Shown here piece after piece: positions 7,801 through 14,626 of a DNA stretch of 23,778 bases. The DNA is from Bacteroidales bacterium UBA6366 (GTDB taxonomy: Bacteria > Bacteroidota > Bacteroidia > Bacteroidales > UBA932): contig DJRG01000039.1 in the NCBI GenBank assembly GCA_002438845.1, forward strand, positions 1,559-25,336. Reading direction: 5' to 3'. The notes under the pieces were generated by a model. It did no database searches and was not told where the DNA came from. It saw only the letters and a program-made list of their open reading frames with translations. How positions within the stretch are numbered: position 1 is the stretch's first letter; every line of letters starts with the position of its first letter. The translations under genes were made by a program, and so were the position numbers.

Positions 7801-8384
7801 CTTGCCATAACGAAGGTGATGACATTGTGTCGCAGGATTTTCGTCTGCCTATGTTTCGGCAGGATGGAGGACGGTCTCTGGCTGATTTCGTCCCGCCTAA
7901 GGAATATGGATTCGACTCCCCTATGGGGATGTTTGCCCTCAGCGTGCACACTGAATCTCATCCGGAAAGCTGTGACTGTCCGGCGTGCAGCACGGATTAC
8001 GGGCCGATGCTGGCACGGGCGGTGCGGCTGACTCTGGCTGAGGCGGCATCCGAATGGCTGAGCGGGCATATTCAAAAAGCCTTGCCTGAAGGTTTCGACA
8101 AGGCTAAAGTAATCAAGCCGGCGGCGGGATATTCAAGTTGCCCAGACCACACGCTGAAGCGGGATATTCTCAGGCTTTTGCCTGGATCTGAAAGACTTGG
8201 GATCACGCTGCTGGACAGTTGCGCGATGATTCCTGACGCCAGCATCTGCGGACTCATATTCATTCATCCTGATGCCTCGTACCCGGAAATCCACCGCGTC
8301 AGCCAGAAAGCGATTGATGAATATGCCCGAAGACGTGGGATGACAGATTCCGACAAGGCACGCTTCCTCGGGCATCTGCTTTAG
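4827..8384 (+). CDS. metH: Cobalamin-dependent methionine synthase (full modular enzyme)
   Basis: Transfers the methyl of 5-methyl-THF through cob(I)alamin to homocysteine. All four modules are visible in 1185 aa: the homocysteine domain with zinc ligands Cys219 (NCSLG) and Cys282/Cys283 (GGCCGTT); the folate domain beginning LTNVGERTNVAGSR; the cap (DGPLMSGMARVGELFGAGKM) and B12 domain with DVHDIG, His766 as the lower cobalt ligand; and a C-terminal reactivation domain with FFDWNLFAAIWG and LADFVPPKEYG. The reactivation domain is unusual: the AdoMet motif reads KPAAGYSSCPDH, with Lys1097 where E. coli has Arg1134, and a Cys-rich CDCPAC stretch lies at 1049-1054. Between the folate and cap modules, residues about 619-665 come from two palindromic repeats read in frame. 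The stop codon overlaps the stop of the convergent outer-membrane gene. Confidence 0.95.
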   Translation: MHDIRAELSRRILILDGAMGTMLQRKGLQGNSESFNLSDPEIIGEIHKEYIKAGADIITTNSFSANSISQSEYGLSEKAGQMAEAAVRIARKAADEAPRKVWVAGSVGPTSKSLSLAQDIGDPVFRPYSFDEMSEAFEVQIRGLVRGGVDLLLFETCFDALNTKAALYALGHIPEAKDIPIMVSASMSDRSGRTLTGQTMEAFFRSIQHCNPISFGLNCSLGAEEMIPLIAEVASFATCAVSCYPNAGLPNEMGEYDETPSQMAESVRKMALAGSVNIVGGCCGTTPEHIKAMAEAVEGISPRTIPEQDNILYVSGLESVSVDRRNNLTNVGERTNVAGSRKFAKLIAAGDYETGLQIAAQQIENGASIIDINMDDAMLDSRLEMEKFLRYVSNDPAVAKAAIMIDSSHWETLLTGLKNAQGKCIVNSISLKEGEKIFIEKAREIKALGAAIIVIAFDEEGQATTYDRKVEICKRAYSLLTEKVGVRACDIIFDVNVLPVGTGIPEHSRYGIDFIEAVRWIKANLPGCRTSGGVSNLSFSFRGNNEVREAMHSVFLYHAISAGLDMGIVNPGMLRVYDEIEPELLRCVEDMILDTDAEATERLIEKASWILLEKDLAEVRQRPEGPEATCASRPVRENGRLAASGRCLTGADPSPSVAEPAEATVEERLVRALVKGDSSGLERDINECLAKYEKPVLIIDGPLMSGMARVGELFGAGKMFLPQVVKSAKTMKNAVALLQPYIEEGAVESERKKPRIVFATVKGDVHDIGKNITGIVLNCNGFEVIDLGVMVPKETILEKAAETSADLIGVSGLITPSLYQMEEICKEMTARGLTTPLLVGGAAASALHTAVKLAPLYEHVYYAQDASASAVLANQLIAEREGTEAAEHQKQEHLRELYAQSSQKKARHTTHEPFPASSFIKGEPLKNIVARVLGIDEALPFFDWNLFAAIWGIKAGTGHEELRKLHGDALKEIDRLKRGNACTITISARFDACHNEGDDIVSQDFRLPMFRQDGGRSLADFVPPKEYGFDSPMGMFALSVHTESHPESCDCPACSTDYGPMLARAVRLTLAEAASEWLSGHIQKALPEGFDKAKVIKPAAGYSSCPDHTLKRDILRLLPGSERLGITLLDSCAMIPDASICGLIFIHPDASYPEIHRVSQKAIDEYARRRGMTDSDKARFLGHLL
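6681..6772. repeat. 92-nt long palindrome inserted in metH
   Basis: Outer arms of 17 bp match perfectly (GTCAGGCAGCGCCCCGA at 6681-6697 and its complement at 6756-6772). An inner 9-bp stem (GAGGCGACC, 6705-6713, with 6741-6749) is also perfect. It is read in frame as a Pro/Arg/Gly-rich linker between folate and cap modules, and its GC content is higher than that of the surrounding gene. It differs in sequence from the TTCGACARG repeats and looks like a second family. Confidence 0.8.
6793..6819. repeat. REP-like palindrome inside metH
   Basis: One unit in inverted orientation with the GC variant of the stem (CGGTCGC at 6793-6799, GCGAC at 6813-6817) around TGAGCCTGCCGAA. It is read in frame as VAEPAEAT, 20 nt after the 92-nt palindrome, so the folate-cap linker has taken two different repeats. 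Confidence 0.8.
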
Positions 8385-11272
8385 TAAGCCATATTCCACA
8401 TGGCGTCCTGAGCGGCTGCGCTCTTGGAGGCATCCATCTTGCCGAAGTTCCAGGTCAAGGAGAGGACTATTGTACGGCCAAGCACGTTCGTGTAGGAATT
8501 CTGAACATAGTCGTCCTGGACAACACGCCTGAGCGACCTGGCGCTGTCAAGCAAGTCCTGTGCTGAAAGAGCGATGTTGAAAGACTTTATGTTCTTTCCG
8601 ACACTGAGATTCCAGCGTATATAGTCATCATTATACCCTGAACCATACCCCCTAAGGATTCTATAGGAAAATTCCGACTGAAACTCAAACTCGTGAGGGG
8701 ACGTGTAAGATGGCCGTAAGCCAATAGTTGTTTCCCAAACGTTTGTATTCGCTTTTGAATCCAGAGAATATCGAGATCTCGAATTATTGACTCCCGGCCC
8801 GAACTGCATAGAGAAGCGTTCAAGATTCAGGGTTAACATCATACCCAAACTGGTTCTGACGCTTCGTGTCAAACTTTCCTGGAATCCGCTTTGCCCGGAA
8901 TAAAAGCGGTCTCCGGAAGCATCACCCCAGAAATCGTCCATAAATTCGGTGTAGTCAAAAGAGTCCAGATTAATTCCGTCAATCGTGCCTTTGCTCTGGT
9001 AACTTACTGATCTGTTGACCAAAAGTCCTCCAGTGACGGAGAATTGCAGTTTGCCATCTTTGGACAACGGGGTGAAAAAGTTAAAGTCCGTACTGTAATC
9101 GTAGGAAGGTTTCTTTGTGTTCACCGGAACCGAATACCGGACGCTGTTCTCATCAAACCAGATGGCGGAGACCTGCGAATTGGAAGAATAATCACCGAAC
9201 AGCCAGGCGTTGAATCTTGCTTTCCCCCAGGTACCTCTGTAGGAAGTGCTTACCGACTCCGTCGTCACGGGCTTGAGATAGATGTTTCCTGCCGTAATCC
9301 TGGTCGGATTGACAATGTTGAAAGTCGGCACAATGCTGGCGGAAGAAGGCCTTGCCGTCCTGCTGGACAGTCTGAAGTACACATTATTGTTCTTGTCGGA
9401 ATACCTCACATTCACGAAAGGCGAAAATGTTGTCAGCCACTCGCCGACTCCGGTCTTGGTGTCAAGGCCGAAGGAGCGGGCATAGTTCTCGTTCTTGTAG
9501 AGCCTTGCCTGGCCTCCGAACTGGAGGTTTGTCTTTCCTTTGTTATATTGTGCCAGAAACTGCCCCTCGTTGGAGAGATAATAGTTGTCCGACACTGATG
9601 AATAGTAGTCATTGGCGGAACCGTCAGCGTTGGCAGCATCACTTGTTGACTTCCTTACACTGTAGCGAGAACTCAGTGTGGCGGACAAAGCCCAGCTCTT
9701 GCCGAATGGCTCGACGTATTTGACAGAGCCGTTGATGTCACTGTAGCTGCCATCTTTGTCATAAGTCAGATCCCGGATGTCCTCAGCGCCTGAGGAAGCA
9801 AATGTTGTTTTTGAATATTCGGTTGAGTTTCCGTCATTCGCGCTCAGCGTGTAGTCAACATCCAATGTCAACGCCCTCTTGTCTTTGCCAAGTTTCTTGA
9901 TGCCTGCGCTCAAATACCCTCCAGTGGAGACTCCGCTCTTTTTGGAAAATGAATTTGACACGGAACGGTTTCTCTCCACATCTGCCATCAACGATCGTGT
10001 ATTGCCGGTCAAAGTACTGTTATAGTCATACCAAGAAAAGGACGGTTCGAAGTAAAGCGATGTCTTCTTCCTATTTTTCTTTTTGAACTCAGCACGTACT
10101 GAGAACTTGTCCAGATTGCCGTTCACGACCTCGTCCGAAGTGTCAAAAAGGTCGCCCTCTTCCTTAAATGTTGTTCTGTCCGTCCTCGAATGTTTGTCGG
10201 CATTCTCAGACGAATAAACAACGGAAGCATCTGTGGTGAAGCCCTTTATGGCATCGGAGTTCAGATTCGTCCCAACCTGCCATCTCTTGTGCATGCCATT
10301 GTACGGCAACGACGGAGTCTCACTCTCGTTTCCATCATACATAACAAACATTCCGGAACCGGGAGCCATAAAATTATACCCGCTCGCGATGGATGTGAGC
10401 TGATTCTTCTCCCCGTAGGCCGAAACCATCGCAGATCCGCTGAACAGCATATCCTTCTTTTCCTTGAAACCGTTGTCATCCTTGCCGGAAGTGGTAGTTC
10501 CTCCGGACAGTTTGGCGTTGCCGAACCATCCGCTCTTATATTCCTCCTTCAACTCCACATCCATCACCTTCTCCTTTTCACCTTTGATGCCGGTGAACTC
10601 AGCTGATTCGGATTCCTTGTCGATGACCTTGACCTTGTCCACGATCTTGGCAGGCAGGTTGTCAAGAGTGGCCTTATTGTCACCAAGGAAGAACGTCCTG
10701 CCACCGACAGTGATCTTGCTGACTTCCTTGCCGTTGACCTTGACCGTTCCGTCCTCACCGACCTCCACGCCTGGCATCTTCTTGAGAAGATCCGCAAGGT
10801 TGTCGTTAGACATGATCCTGAATGAGGAGGCATTGTAAACGACTGTGTCGCCCTTTATCTCCATAGGTGTACCTACAGCTGAGACTGTCGCGGCTTTCAG
10901 CACCTTGCCATCCGGCCGCATAAGGATCACCTTGGCGTCATAATTTCCCGAACGGACGTATATTCTTTTATAAACAGGCTTGTAGCCAAGATATTCGATG
11001 CAAAGAAGATGCTCTCCCTTCGCGACATCCTTCAATGTCGCCTTGCCAAGCGTGTCGGTCAGGGCGAAACTGGTGATGACCGTGTCCTTGGGATGCCTGA
11101 GGTACGCCGATGCGAAAGCGATCGGTTCTTTGGAGAGAGAGTCAAGGACCTGCGCGGTCACCTTGAATGAGGTGCGGCCGAACATATCTTCAGAGATGGC
11201 TATCTGAGCGTCAAGCCTAAACCCTAAGGAAGCCGTGATCACAAAAAGCAGCGTGGCAAGAATTTTTCTCAT
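8381..11272 (-). CDS. Outer-membrane beta-barrel protein with carboxypeptidase-regulatory-like N-terminal domain
   Basis: A 963-residue protein with a clear signal peptide (MRKILATLLFVITASLGF). Next comes an Ig-like carboxypeptidase-regulatory-type domain at about residues 35-115 (TAQVLDSLSKEPIAFASAYL, then KGEHLLCIEYLGYK). A plug-like region follows (YNASSFRIMSNDNLADLLKK, MPGVEVGEDGTVKVNGKEV, GGRTFFLGDN). The rest is a long region of alternating hydrophobic/polar strands rich in Tyr, Ser and Asn, as in TonB-receptor-like barrels. The last typical strand is VLSLTWNFGK, followed by an 18-residue tail. This resembles the Bacteroidota outer membrane protein beta-barrel family; the transported substrate is not evident. 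No SusD-like partner is adjacent, so it is not an obvious glycan-uptake pair. It is transcribed alone and is convergent with metH. Confidence 0.85.
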   Translation of the reverse strand: MRKILATLLFVITASLGFRLDAQIAISEDMFGRTSFKVTAQVLDSLSKEPIAFASAYLRHPKDTVITSFALTDTLGKATLKDVAKGEHLLCIEYLGYKPVYKRIYVRSGNYDAKVILMRPDGKVLKAATVSAVGTPMEIKGDTVVYNASSFRIMSNDNLADLLKKMPGVEVGEDGTVKVNGKEVSKITVGGRTFFLGDNKATLDNLPAKIVDKVKVIDKESESAEFTGIKGEKEKVMDVELKEEYKSGWFGNAKLSGGTTTSGKDDNGFKEKKDMLFSGSAMVSAYGEKNQLTSIASGYNFMAPGSGMFVMYDGNESETPSLPYNGMHKRWQVGTNLNSDAIKGFTTDASVVYSSENADKHSRTDRTTFKEEGDLFDTSDEVVNGNLDKFSVRAEFKKKNRKKTSLYFEPSFSWYDYNSTLTGNTRSLMADVERNRSVSNSFSKKSGVSTGGYLSAGIKKLGKDKRALTLDVDYTLSANDGNSTEYSKTTFASSGAEDIRDLTYDKDGSYSDINGSVKYVEPFGKSWALSATLSSRYSVRKSTSDAANADGSANDYYSSVSDNYYLSNEGQFLAQYNKGKTNLQFGGQARLYKNENYARSFGLDTKTGVGEWLTTFSPFVNVRYSDKNNNVYFRLSSRTARPSSASIVPTFNIVNPTRITAGNIYLKPVTTESVSTSYRGTWGKARFNAWLFGDYSSNSQVSAIWFDENSVRYSVPVNTKKPSYDYSTDFNFFTPLSKDGKLQFSVTGGLLVNRSVSYQSKGTIDGINLDSFDYTEFMDDFWGDASGDRFYSGQSGFQESLTRSVRTSLGMMLTLNLERFSMQFGPGVNNSRSRYSLDSKANTNVWETTIGLRPSYTSPHEFEFQSEFSYRILRGYGSGYNDDYIRWNLSVGKNIKSFNIALSAQDLLDSARSLRRVVQDDYVQNSYTNVLGRTIVLSLTWNFGKMDASKSAAAQDAMWNMAY

Positions 11273-11343
11273 AAAAATGGCATTAGTATGAATATAAGTT
11301 AGTCAGGCCTGAATTGTAACATCAGTTCCGAATCCCATGGCAA

Positions 11344-11376
11344 CAAAAGTAGGCAAAAACTTTCGTTATTCCTAAA
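11344..11376 (-). promoter_or_regulatory. Candidate promoter of the outer-membrane protein gene
   Basis: On the minus strand TACTTTTG (11344-11351) matches TAnnTTTG exactly. A TTTA at 11373-11376 sits 21 nt upstream in the place of the -33 element. Predicted start near 11337 gives a leader of about 65 nt. Confidence 0.45.
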
Positions 11377-11474
11377 CATTTTAGTACTTATTCAATATGA
11401 AAGTGATTCTTGGCTGTCAGTATGGCAGAAAGAGTATATCATAATATAATAATATTCAATGTATGCAATAGTAA

Positions 11475-11542
11475 TGTTATATCACATAACAAATATGTTA
11501 ACACAGAAATATTCATAGTTGACAACCATATATTCCGGAATA
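11475..11542. promoter_or_regulatory. Candidate operator dyads upstream of nfnAB
   Basis: Three perfect dyads precede the nfnA promoter: TGTTAT-atcac-ATAACA (11475-11491), TGTTAACA (11496-11503) and the 12-bp palindrome TATTCCGGAATA (11531-11542), which ends 1 nt before the -33 TTG. The first two share TGTTA/TAACA half-sites, reminiscent of Rex-type redox operators, but the spacing is one base off the usual Rex site. The binding protein is unknown. Confidence 0.3.
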
Positions 11543-11543
11543 A

Positions 11544-11574
11544 TTGGCAATATCGACTTAATTTCCTACATTTG
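11544..11574 (+). promoter_or_regulatory. Candidate promoter of nfnAB
   Basis: TTG at 11544-11546, then 20 nt, then TACATTTG at 11567-11574: an exact TAnnTTTG -7 box with standard Bacteroidota spacing. The start would lie near 11581, leaving a leader of about 28 nt before the nfnA ATG. Confidence 0.55.
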
Positions 11575-11608
11575 CCCGCTACATTTAATAACGCTATTTT
11601 GAAAGCTT

Positions 11609-12451
11609 ATGTTCAAGATTCTTGAAAGAGTGATGCTGACTCCGAACATCTGCAAGATGGTGGTGTCGGCTCCGAGGATTGCCGAGGCCGCCAAGCCGGG
11701 GCAGTTCCTGATCGTCCGTTCCGACGAGAAGGGCGAACGGATACCACTTACCATCAGTGACTACAACAGAGAGAGCGGCACGGTGACAATCGTCACCCAG
11801 CTCATCGGAGCGTCTTCCGCCGCGATCATCTCCAAGGCCGAAGGCGAGTTCTTCAGCGACGTTGTGGGGCCTTTGGGAAACCCTTCCGCTTTCGTTGACA
11901 AGACGGATGAAGAGCTGAAGGGACAAAGGTACATATTCATCGCCGGCGGTGTCGGCACAGCGCCGGTCTATCCACAGGCGAAGTGGCTGCACGAGAGAGG
12001 CATCGCAGTCGATGTCATCATCGGAGCGAAGACCAAGGACCTGCTGATCTACAAAGAGGAACTGGCCTCCGCATGCGATAATCTCTATCTTTGCACCGAC
12101 GACGGCTCGGAAGGATTCCATGGAATGGTGACCGGACTGCTTGAAAAACTGGTCAGCGAGGGTAAGGAATATACCCAAGCCGTGTCCATCGGTCCGATGA
12201 TCATGATGAAGTTCTGCACTCTCACCTGCAAGAAGCTCGGCATTCCGGAGGACGTGAGCCTCAACATGCTGATGGTGGACGGAACAGGAATGTGTGGGGC
12301 CTGCCGCGTGACAGTGGCCGGAAAGACGAAGTTCGCCTGCGTGGACGGGCCGGAGTTCAACGGCTATGATGTTGATTTCGATGAGGCTATGAGACGCCTT
12401 GGGCAGTACAAGGCCGAGGAGGCCGAGGAAAAATCTAAAATGGGAATATAA
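11609..12451 (+). CDS. nfnA: NADH-dependent ferredoxin:NADP+ oxidoreductase, small subunit (NfnA/SudB family)
   Basis: A 280-residue ferredoxin-NADP reductase-like subunit that binds FAD, NAD(H) and a [2Fe-2S] cluster. The FAD motif ERIPLTISDYN, the nucleotide motif FIAGGVGTAPVYPQAK and the C-terminal cluster motif VDGTGMCGACRV are visible. Cys229, Cys232 and Cys244 are three ligands, and Asp224 stands where PyrK-type relatives have the first Cys. Asp ligation is what has been described for NfnA, and that favours NfnA over PyrK or sulfhydrogenase subunits. Its stop overlaps the start of the next gene (TAATG), so translation is probably coupled. Together the pair would bifurcate electrons from NADPH to NAD+ and ferredoxin, or run in reverse. 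Automatic pipelines often name it sulfide/dihydroorotate dehydrogenase-like. Confidence 0.85.
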   Translation: MFKILERVMLTPNICKMVVSAPRIAEAAKPGQFLIVRSDEKGERIPLTISDYNRESGTVTIVTQLIGASSAAIISKAEGEFFSDVVGPLGNPSAFVDKTDEELKGQRYIFIAGGVGTAPVYPQAKWLHERGIAVDVIIGAKTKDLLIYKEELASACDNLYLCTDDGSEGFHGMVTGLLEKLVSEGKEYTQAVSIGPMIMMKFCTLTCKKLGIPEDVSLNMLMVDGTGMCGACRVTVAGKTKFACVDGPEFNGYDVDFDEAMRRLGQYKAEEAEEKSKMGI

Positions 12452-13836
12452 TGGCACAGAGAATACCAAGAGTACCGGTCCGTGAGCAGGATCCAAAGGT
12501 ACGTGCGCATAATTTTGATGAGGTCTGCTACGGCTACAACCTTGAGGAGGCCACGACAGAGGCTTCCAGGTGTCTTCACTGCAAGAATCCACGCTGCGTT
12601 CAGGCATGCCCTGTCAGCGTGAAGATTCCGGATTTCATCGCCAAGGTCGCTGCCGGAGACATCGACGGAGCGGCCGCTGTCATAGCCGAGGACTCCTCGC
12701 TTCCGGCTGTCTGCGGACGTGTCTGCCCGCAGGAGAGCCAGTGCGAGGGCAGTTGTGTCCTCGGAGTCAAGGGTGAGCCCGTGGCCATCGGCAAATTGGA
12801 AAGGTTTGTGGCTGACCACTCGGCAGGGAGTTGCACCGGCACTTCGACAGGCTCAGTGACCGGAGGCGCAAAAGTCGCCATCATCGGTTCCGGTCCCGCC
12901 GGCCTCGCCTGCGCCTCCGACCTAGCCAAGAAAGGCTACGACGTCACCATCTTCGAGGCCCTTCACAAAGCCGGAGGTGTCCTTGAATATGGTATCCCGG
13001 AGTTCAGGCTTCCAAAAGACACTGTCCTCAAACGCGAGATCGACTCTGTCAAAGCCCTCGGTGTCAAGATCGAGACAGATGTTATTGTCGGAAGGACAGT
13101 CACAATCGACCAGCTGATGGACAAAGAAGGCTTCAAGGCCGTGTTTGTCGGCACAGGTGCCGGTCTGCCTAAGTTTATGGGCATCCCAGGCGAGAACCTC
13201 AACGGAGTGTTCTCAGCCAACGAGTTCCTGACAAGAAACAACCTGATGAAGGCATTCCGTGAGGACTACTTGACCCCGATTCACGCCGGCAAGAAATGCT
13301 GCGTTGTAGGCGGAGGTAATGTTGCAATGGATGCAGCGAGGACAGCCCTGAGGCTCGGCGCAGACACAACCATCGTCTACCGCCGTACAGAGAACGAGCT
13401 TCCTGCCAGAAAGGAGGAGGTGCATCACGCCAAGGAGGAAGGCATTGATTTCCAGATGCTGACCAATCCTGTGGAGATTCTCGGTGACGAAAAAGGCTGG
13501 GTAAGGGCCATCAAGTGCATCAGAATGGAGCTCGGTGAGCCTGACGCCAGCGGCCGCCGCTCCCCTGTCCCGATTCCGGGCTCAGAGTTTGAGATCCCGA
13601 CCGAGACCGTCATCATGGCTCTTGGTACAGCGCCTAATCCACTGATTGTCAACACGACCAAAGGACTTCAGGCCACACGTCGAGGCGGTCTTGAGGCCGA
13701 TGCGGAAGGGCGTACCACAAGAGAGGGCATATTCGCCGGTGGAGATGCGGTCACCGGTGCCGCCACCGTCATCCTCGCCATGGGGGCGGGACGCAAGGCC
13801 GCAGCTGCAATTGACGAATATCTCAGTTACAAGTAA
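12451..13836 (+). CDS. nfnB: NADH-dependent ferredoxin:NADP+ oxidoreductase, large subunit (NfnB; GltD-like)
   Basis: A 461-residue flavin/iron-sulfur protein of the GltD family. The N-terminal domain has two Cys clusters for [4Fe-4S] centres (CLHCKNPRCVQACP, then CGRVCPQESQCEGSC). An FAD Rossmann motif follows (VAIIGSGPAGLACA, about residues 145-158), then the NADPH motif CCVVGGGNVAMDAA (about 285-298) and the C-terminal FAD motif GIFAGGDAVTGAATV. Next to NfnA it is best read as the bifurcating large subunit, although databases often call such proteins homotetrameric NADPH glutamate synthase; no glutamate synthase large subunit lies nearby. A palindromic repeat is read in frame at about residues 129-138 (CTGTSTGSVTGG), exactly in the linker between the iron-sulfur and FAD domains. 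Confidence 0.85.
   Translation: MAQRIPRVPVREQDPKVRAHNFDEVCYGYNLEEATTEASRCLHCKNPRCVQACPVSVKIPDFIAKVAAGDIDGAAAVIAEDSSLPAVCGRVCPQESQCEGSCVLGVKGEPVAIGKLERFVADHSAGSCTGTSTGSVTGGAKVAIIGSGPAGLACASDLAKKGYDVTIFEALHKAGGVLEYGIPEFRLPKDTVLKREIDSVKALGVKIETDVIVGRTVTIDQLMDKEGFKAVFVGTGAGLPKFMGIPGENLNGVFSANEFLTRNNLMKAFREDYLTPIHAGKKCCVVGGGNVAMDAARTALRLGADTTIVYRRTENELPARKEEVHHAKEEGIDFQMLTNPVEILGDEKGWVRAIKCIRMELGEPDASGRRSPVPIPGSEFEIPTETVIMALGTAPNPLIVNTTKGLQATRRGGLEADAEGRTTREGIFAGGDAVTGAATVILAMGAGRKAAAAIDEYLSYK
12836..12863. repeat. REP-like palindrome inside nfnB
   Basis: CCGGCACTTCGACAGGCTCA followed by GTGACCGG. The left arm has one changed base compared with full copies (GGCAC for GGTCAC), so the stem is slightly worn. 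It is read in frame as TGTSTGSVTG between the iron-sulfur and FAD domains. Confidence 0.8.
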
Positions 13837-13857
13837 CTGAGATACAATTCACCCCCA

Positions 13858-13903
13858 GTCACTTCGTGACAGCCCCAGAGGGGCACGGGGAAAGGATTCC
13901 CCG
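13858..13903. repeat. Three consecutive small hairpins
   Basis: GTCAC-ttc-GTGAC (13858-13870), GCCCC-aga-GGGGC (13872-13884) and CGGGGAA-agga-TTCCCCG (13886-13903) follow one another with single-base gaps. All stems are perfect. No T-run follows, so they are not plain intrinsic terminators, though they could stall or protect the nfnAB transcript 3' end. Confidence 0.6.
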
Positions 13904-13976
13904 AATCCCCTTCGGTCGCTTCGTGCTACGCGCACTGTTCATCCCTGGTGCAGCATTTTTTCTAACGCATTATCCT

Positions 13977-14012
13977 AAGAAGTTGGTTCACCGTGATGAA
14001 TCAACTTCTTTT
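13977..14012 (+). terminator. Intrinsic terminator-like hairpin after nfnAB
   Basis: AAGAAGTTG (13977-13985) pairs perfectly with CAACTTCTT (14002-14010) over a 16-nt loop and runs into TTTT. The stem is AT-rich, so strength is uncertain. It could also work in reverse, but no minus-strand gene ends here. Confidence 0.5.
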
Positions 14013-14019
14013 GATTTCA

Positions 14020-14044
14020 GGTCACTTCGACAAGCTCAGTGACC
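14020..14044. repeat. REP-like palindrome, intergenic
   Basis: A full unit: GGTCAC (14020-14025), TTCGACAAGCTCA, GTGACC (14039-14044). The core is identical to the unit at 19128. Confidence 0.8.
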
Positions 14045-14089
14045 GATATTTTACTGTAGTGCGGATTTCAGAGACATATCACTCAGGCA

Positions 14090-14117
14090 GCGGTCCCTTA
14101 CCCTGTCGAAGGGCCGC
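14090..14117. repeat. Variant REP-like hairpin with a different stem
   Basis: GCGGTCCCTT pairs with AAGGGCCGC around a loop that includes CCTGTCG. The core CCTGTCGAA is the complement of TTCGACAGG, as in the main family, but the stem is GGNCCC-type in place of GTCAC/GTCGC. It looks like a diverged or sister family. Confidence 0.5.
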
Positions 14118-14153
14118 CAAAAACACATCTATTTATAATCTATAAAAAATTAC

Positions 14154-14161
14154 TATCTTTG
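14154..14161 (+). promoter_or_regulatory. Candidate -7 box of the metal-efflux cluster
   Basis: TATCTTTG matches TAnnTTTG and lies 22 nt before the ATG of the His-rich protein. No clear TTG lies about 20 nt upstream; that stretch is very AT-rich. Confidence 0.45.
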
Positions 14162-14183
14162 CCAAGATTGTCTGAGCGGCTTT

Positions 14184-14600
14184 ATGTTGAGAAAACTGTC
14201 AATAGTGCCGATCTTTCTGGCGATGATGATGGTGACACTGGCGACGGTGCTGCCACACCATCATCATGAGACCATGATCTGCATTGTGGAGGAGATCTGT
14301 GAGATGGACGGTTGCTGTGACGATGAGCACACACACCATTCAGACACTAACCACAATCAAGACGAGAGTCATTGCGTGGCACACAAGCAGTACTGCCCGT
14401 CGGAAAGGCTGCAAATCAACCACCAAGACTTCGGCGAAGACGAGGACTGCATATTCCCGATTCTCGCCATACTTTCCAACTTATTGAGCGTTAACCTCGA
14501 AAGCACTGTCTTTGAATATGCTTCCGGGGATCTCATACCCATTGTAGTGCAGCCGTTGGTCTCTTCTGCGGCTCCCAATGCCCCTCCTGTCGCGGCATAA
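14184..14600 (+). CDS. Small His/Cys-rich exported or membrane-anchored protein of an efflux cluster
   Basis: A 138-residue protein of unknown function. The N-terminus MLRKLSIVPIFLAMMMVTLA is a signal peptide or anchor. Next come HHHHE, a Cys-rich stretch (MICIVEEICEMDGCCDDE) and HTHHSDTNHNQDESHC. I count seven Cys in all. A hydrophobic patch (FPILAILSNLL) and a Pro/Ala-rich tail follow. The His, Cys and acidic residues suggest metal binding in the periplasm. It resembles the short His-rich proteins often found just upstream of CusBA-type pumps in Bacteroidota, but I cannot name a family with certainty. It is the first gene of the efflux cluster; the adaptor starts 172 nt after its stop. It might be a metal chaperone or sensor (inference). 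Confidence 0.7.
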   Translation: MLRKLSIVPIFLAMMMVTLATVLPHHHHETMICIVEEICEMDGCCDDEHTHHSDTNHNQDESHCVAHKQYCPSERLQINHQDFGEDEDCIFPILAILSNLLSVNLESTVFEYASGDLIPIVVQPLVSSAAPNAPPVAA

Positions 14601-14626
14601 ATTTCAGGACTTTATCACTACTGCGG

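Larger units (their letters stand above)
11273..11608. other. AT-rich intergenic region between the outer-membrane protein and nfnA
   Basis: No credible gene lies in these 336 nt. It holds a minus-strand promoter for the outer-membrane protein, a plus-strand promoter for nfnA, and small perfect dyads that could be operators (TGTTAT/ATAACA at 11475-11491, TGTTAACA at 11496-11503, TATTCCGGAATA at 11531-11542). A 71-codon open frame at 11410 has no family likeness and runs into nfnA. Confidence 0.6.
13837..14183. other. Intergenic region packed with hairpins, between nfnB and the efflux cluster
   Basis: No gene is supported in these 347 nt. From left to right it holds three back-to-back hairpins (13858-13903), a GC-rich stretch with more partial palindromes, a terminator-like hairpin (13977-14012), a REP-like unit (14020-14044), a variant unit (14090-14117) and a promoter -7 box (14154-14161). 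It seems to be a landing site for repeats between two transcription units. Confidence 0.7.

Noticed and set aside
11475..11491. Exact Rex operator
   Set aside because: Half-sites look right but the spacer is one base too long for the usual Rex consensus, so it is only listed as a candidate dyad.
11594..12607. Minus-strand open frame of 337 codons over nfnA
   Set aside because: Lies opposite a gene with clear FAD and iron-sulfur motifs; the translation resembles no family and spans the nfnA-nfnB junction.
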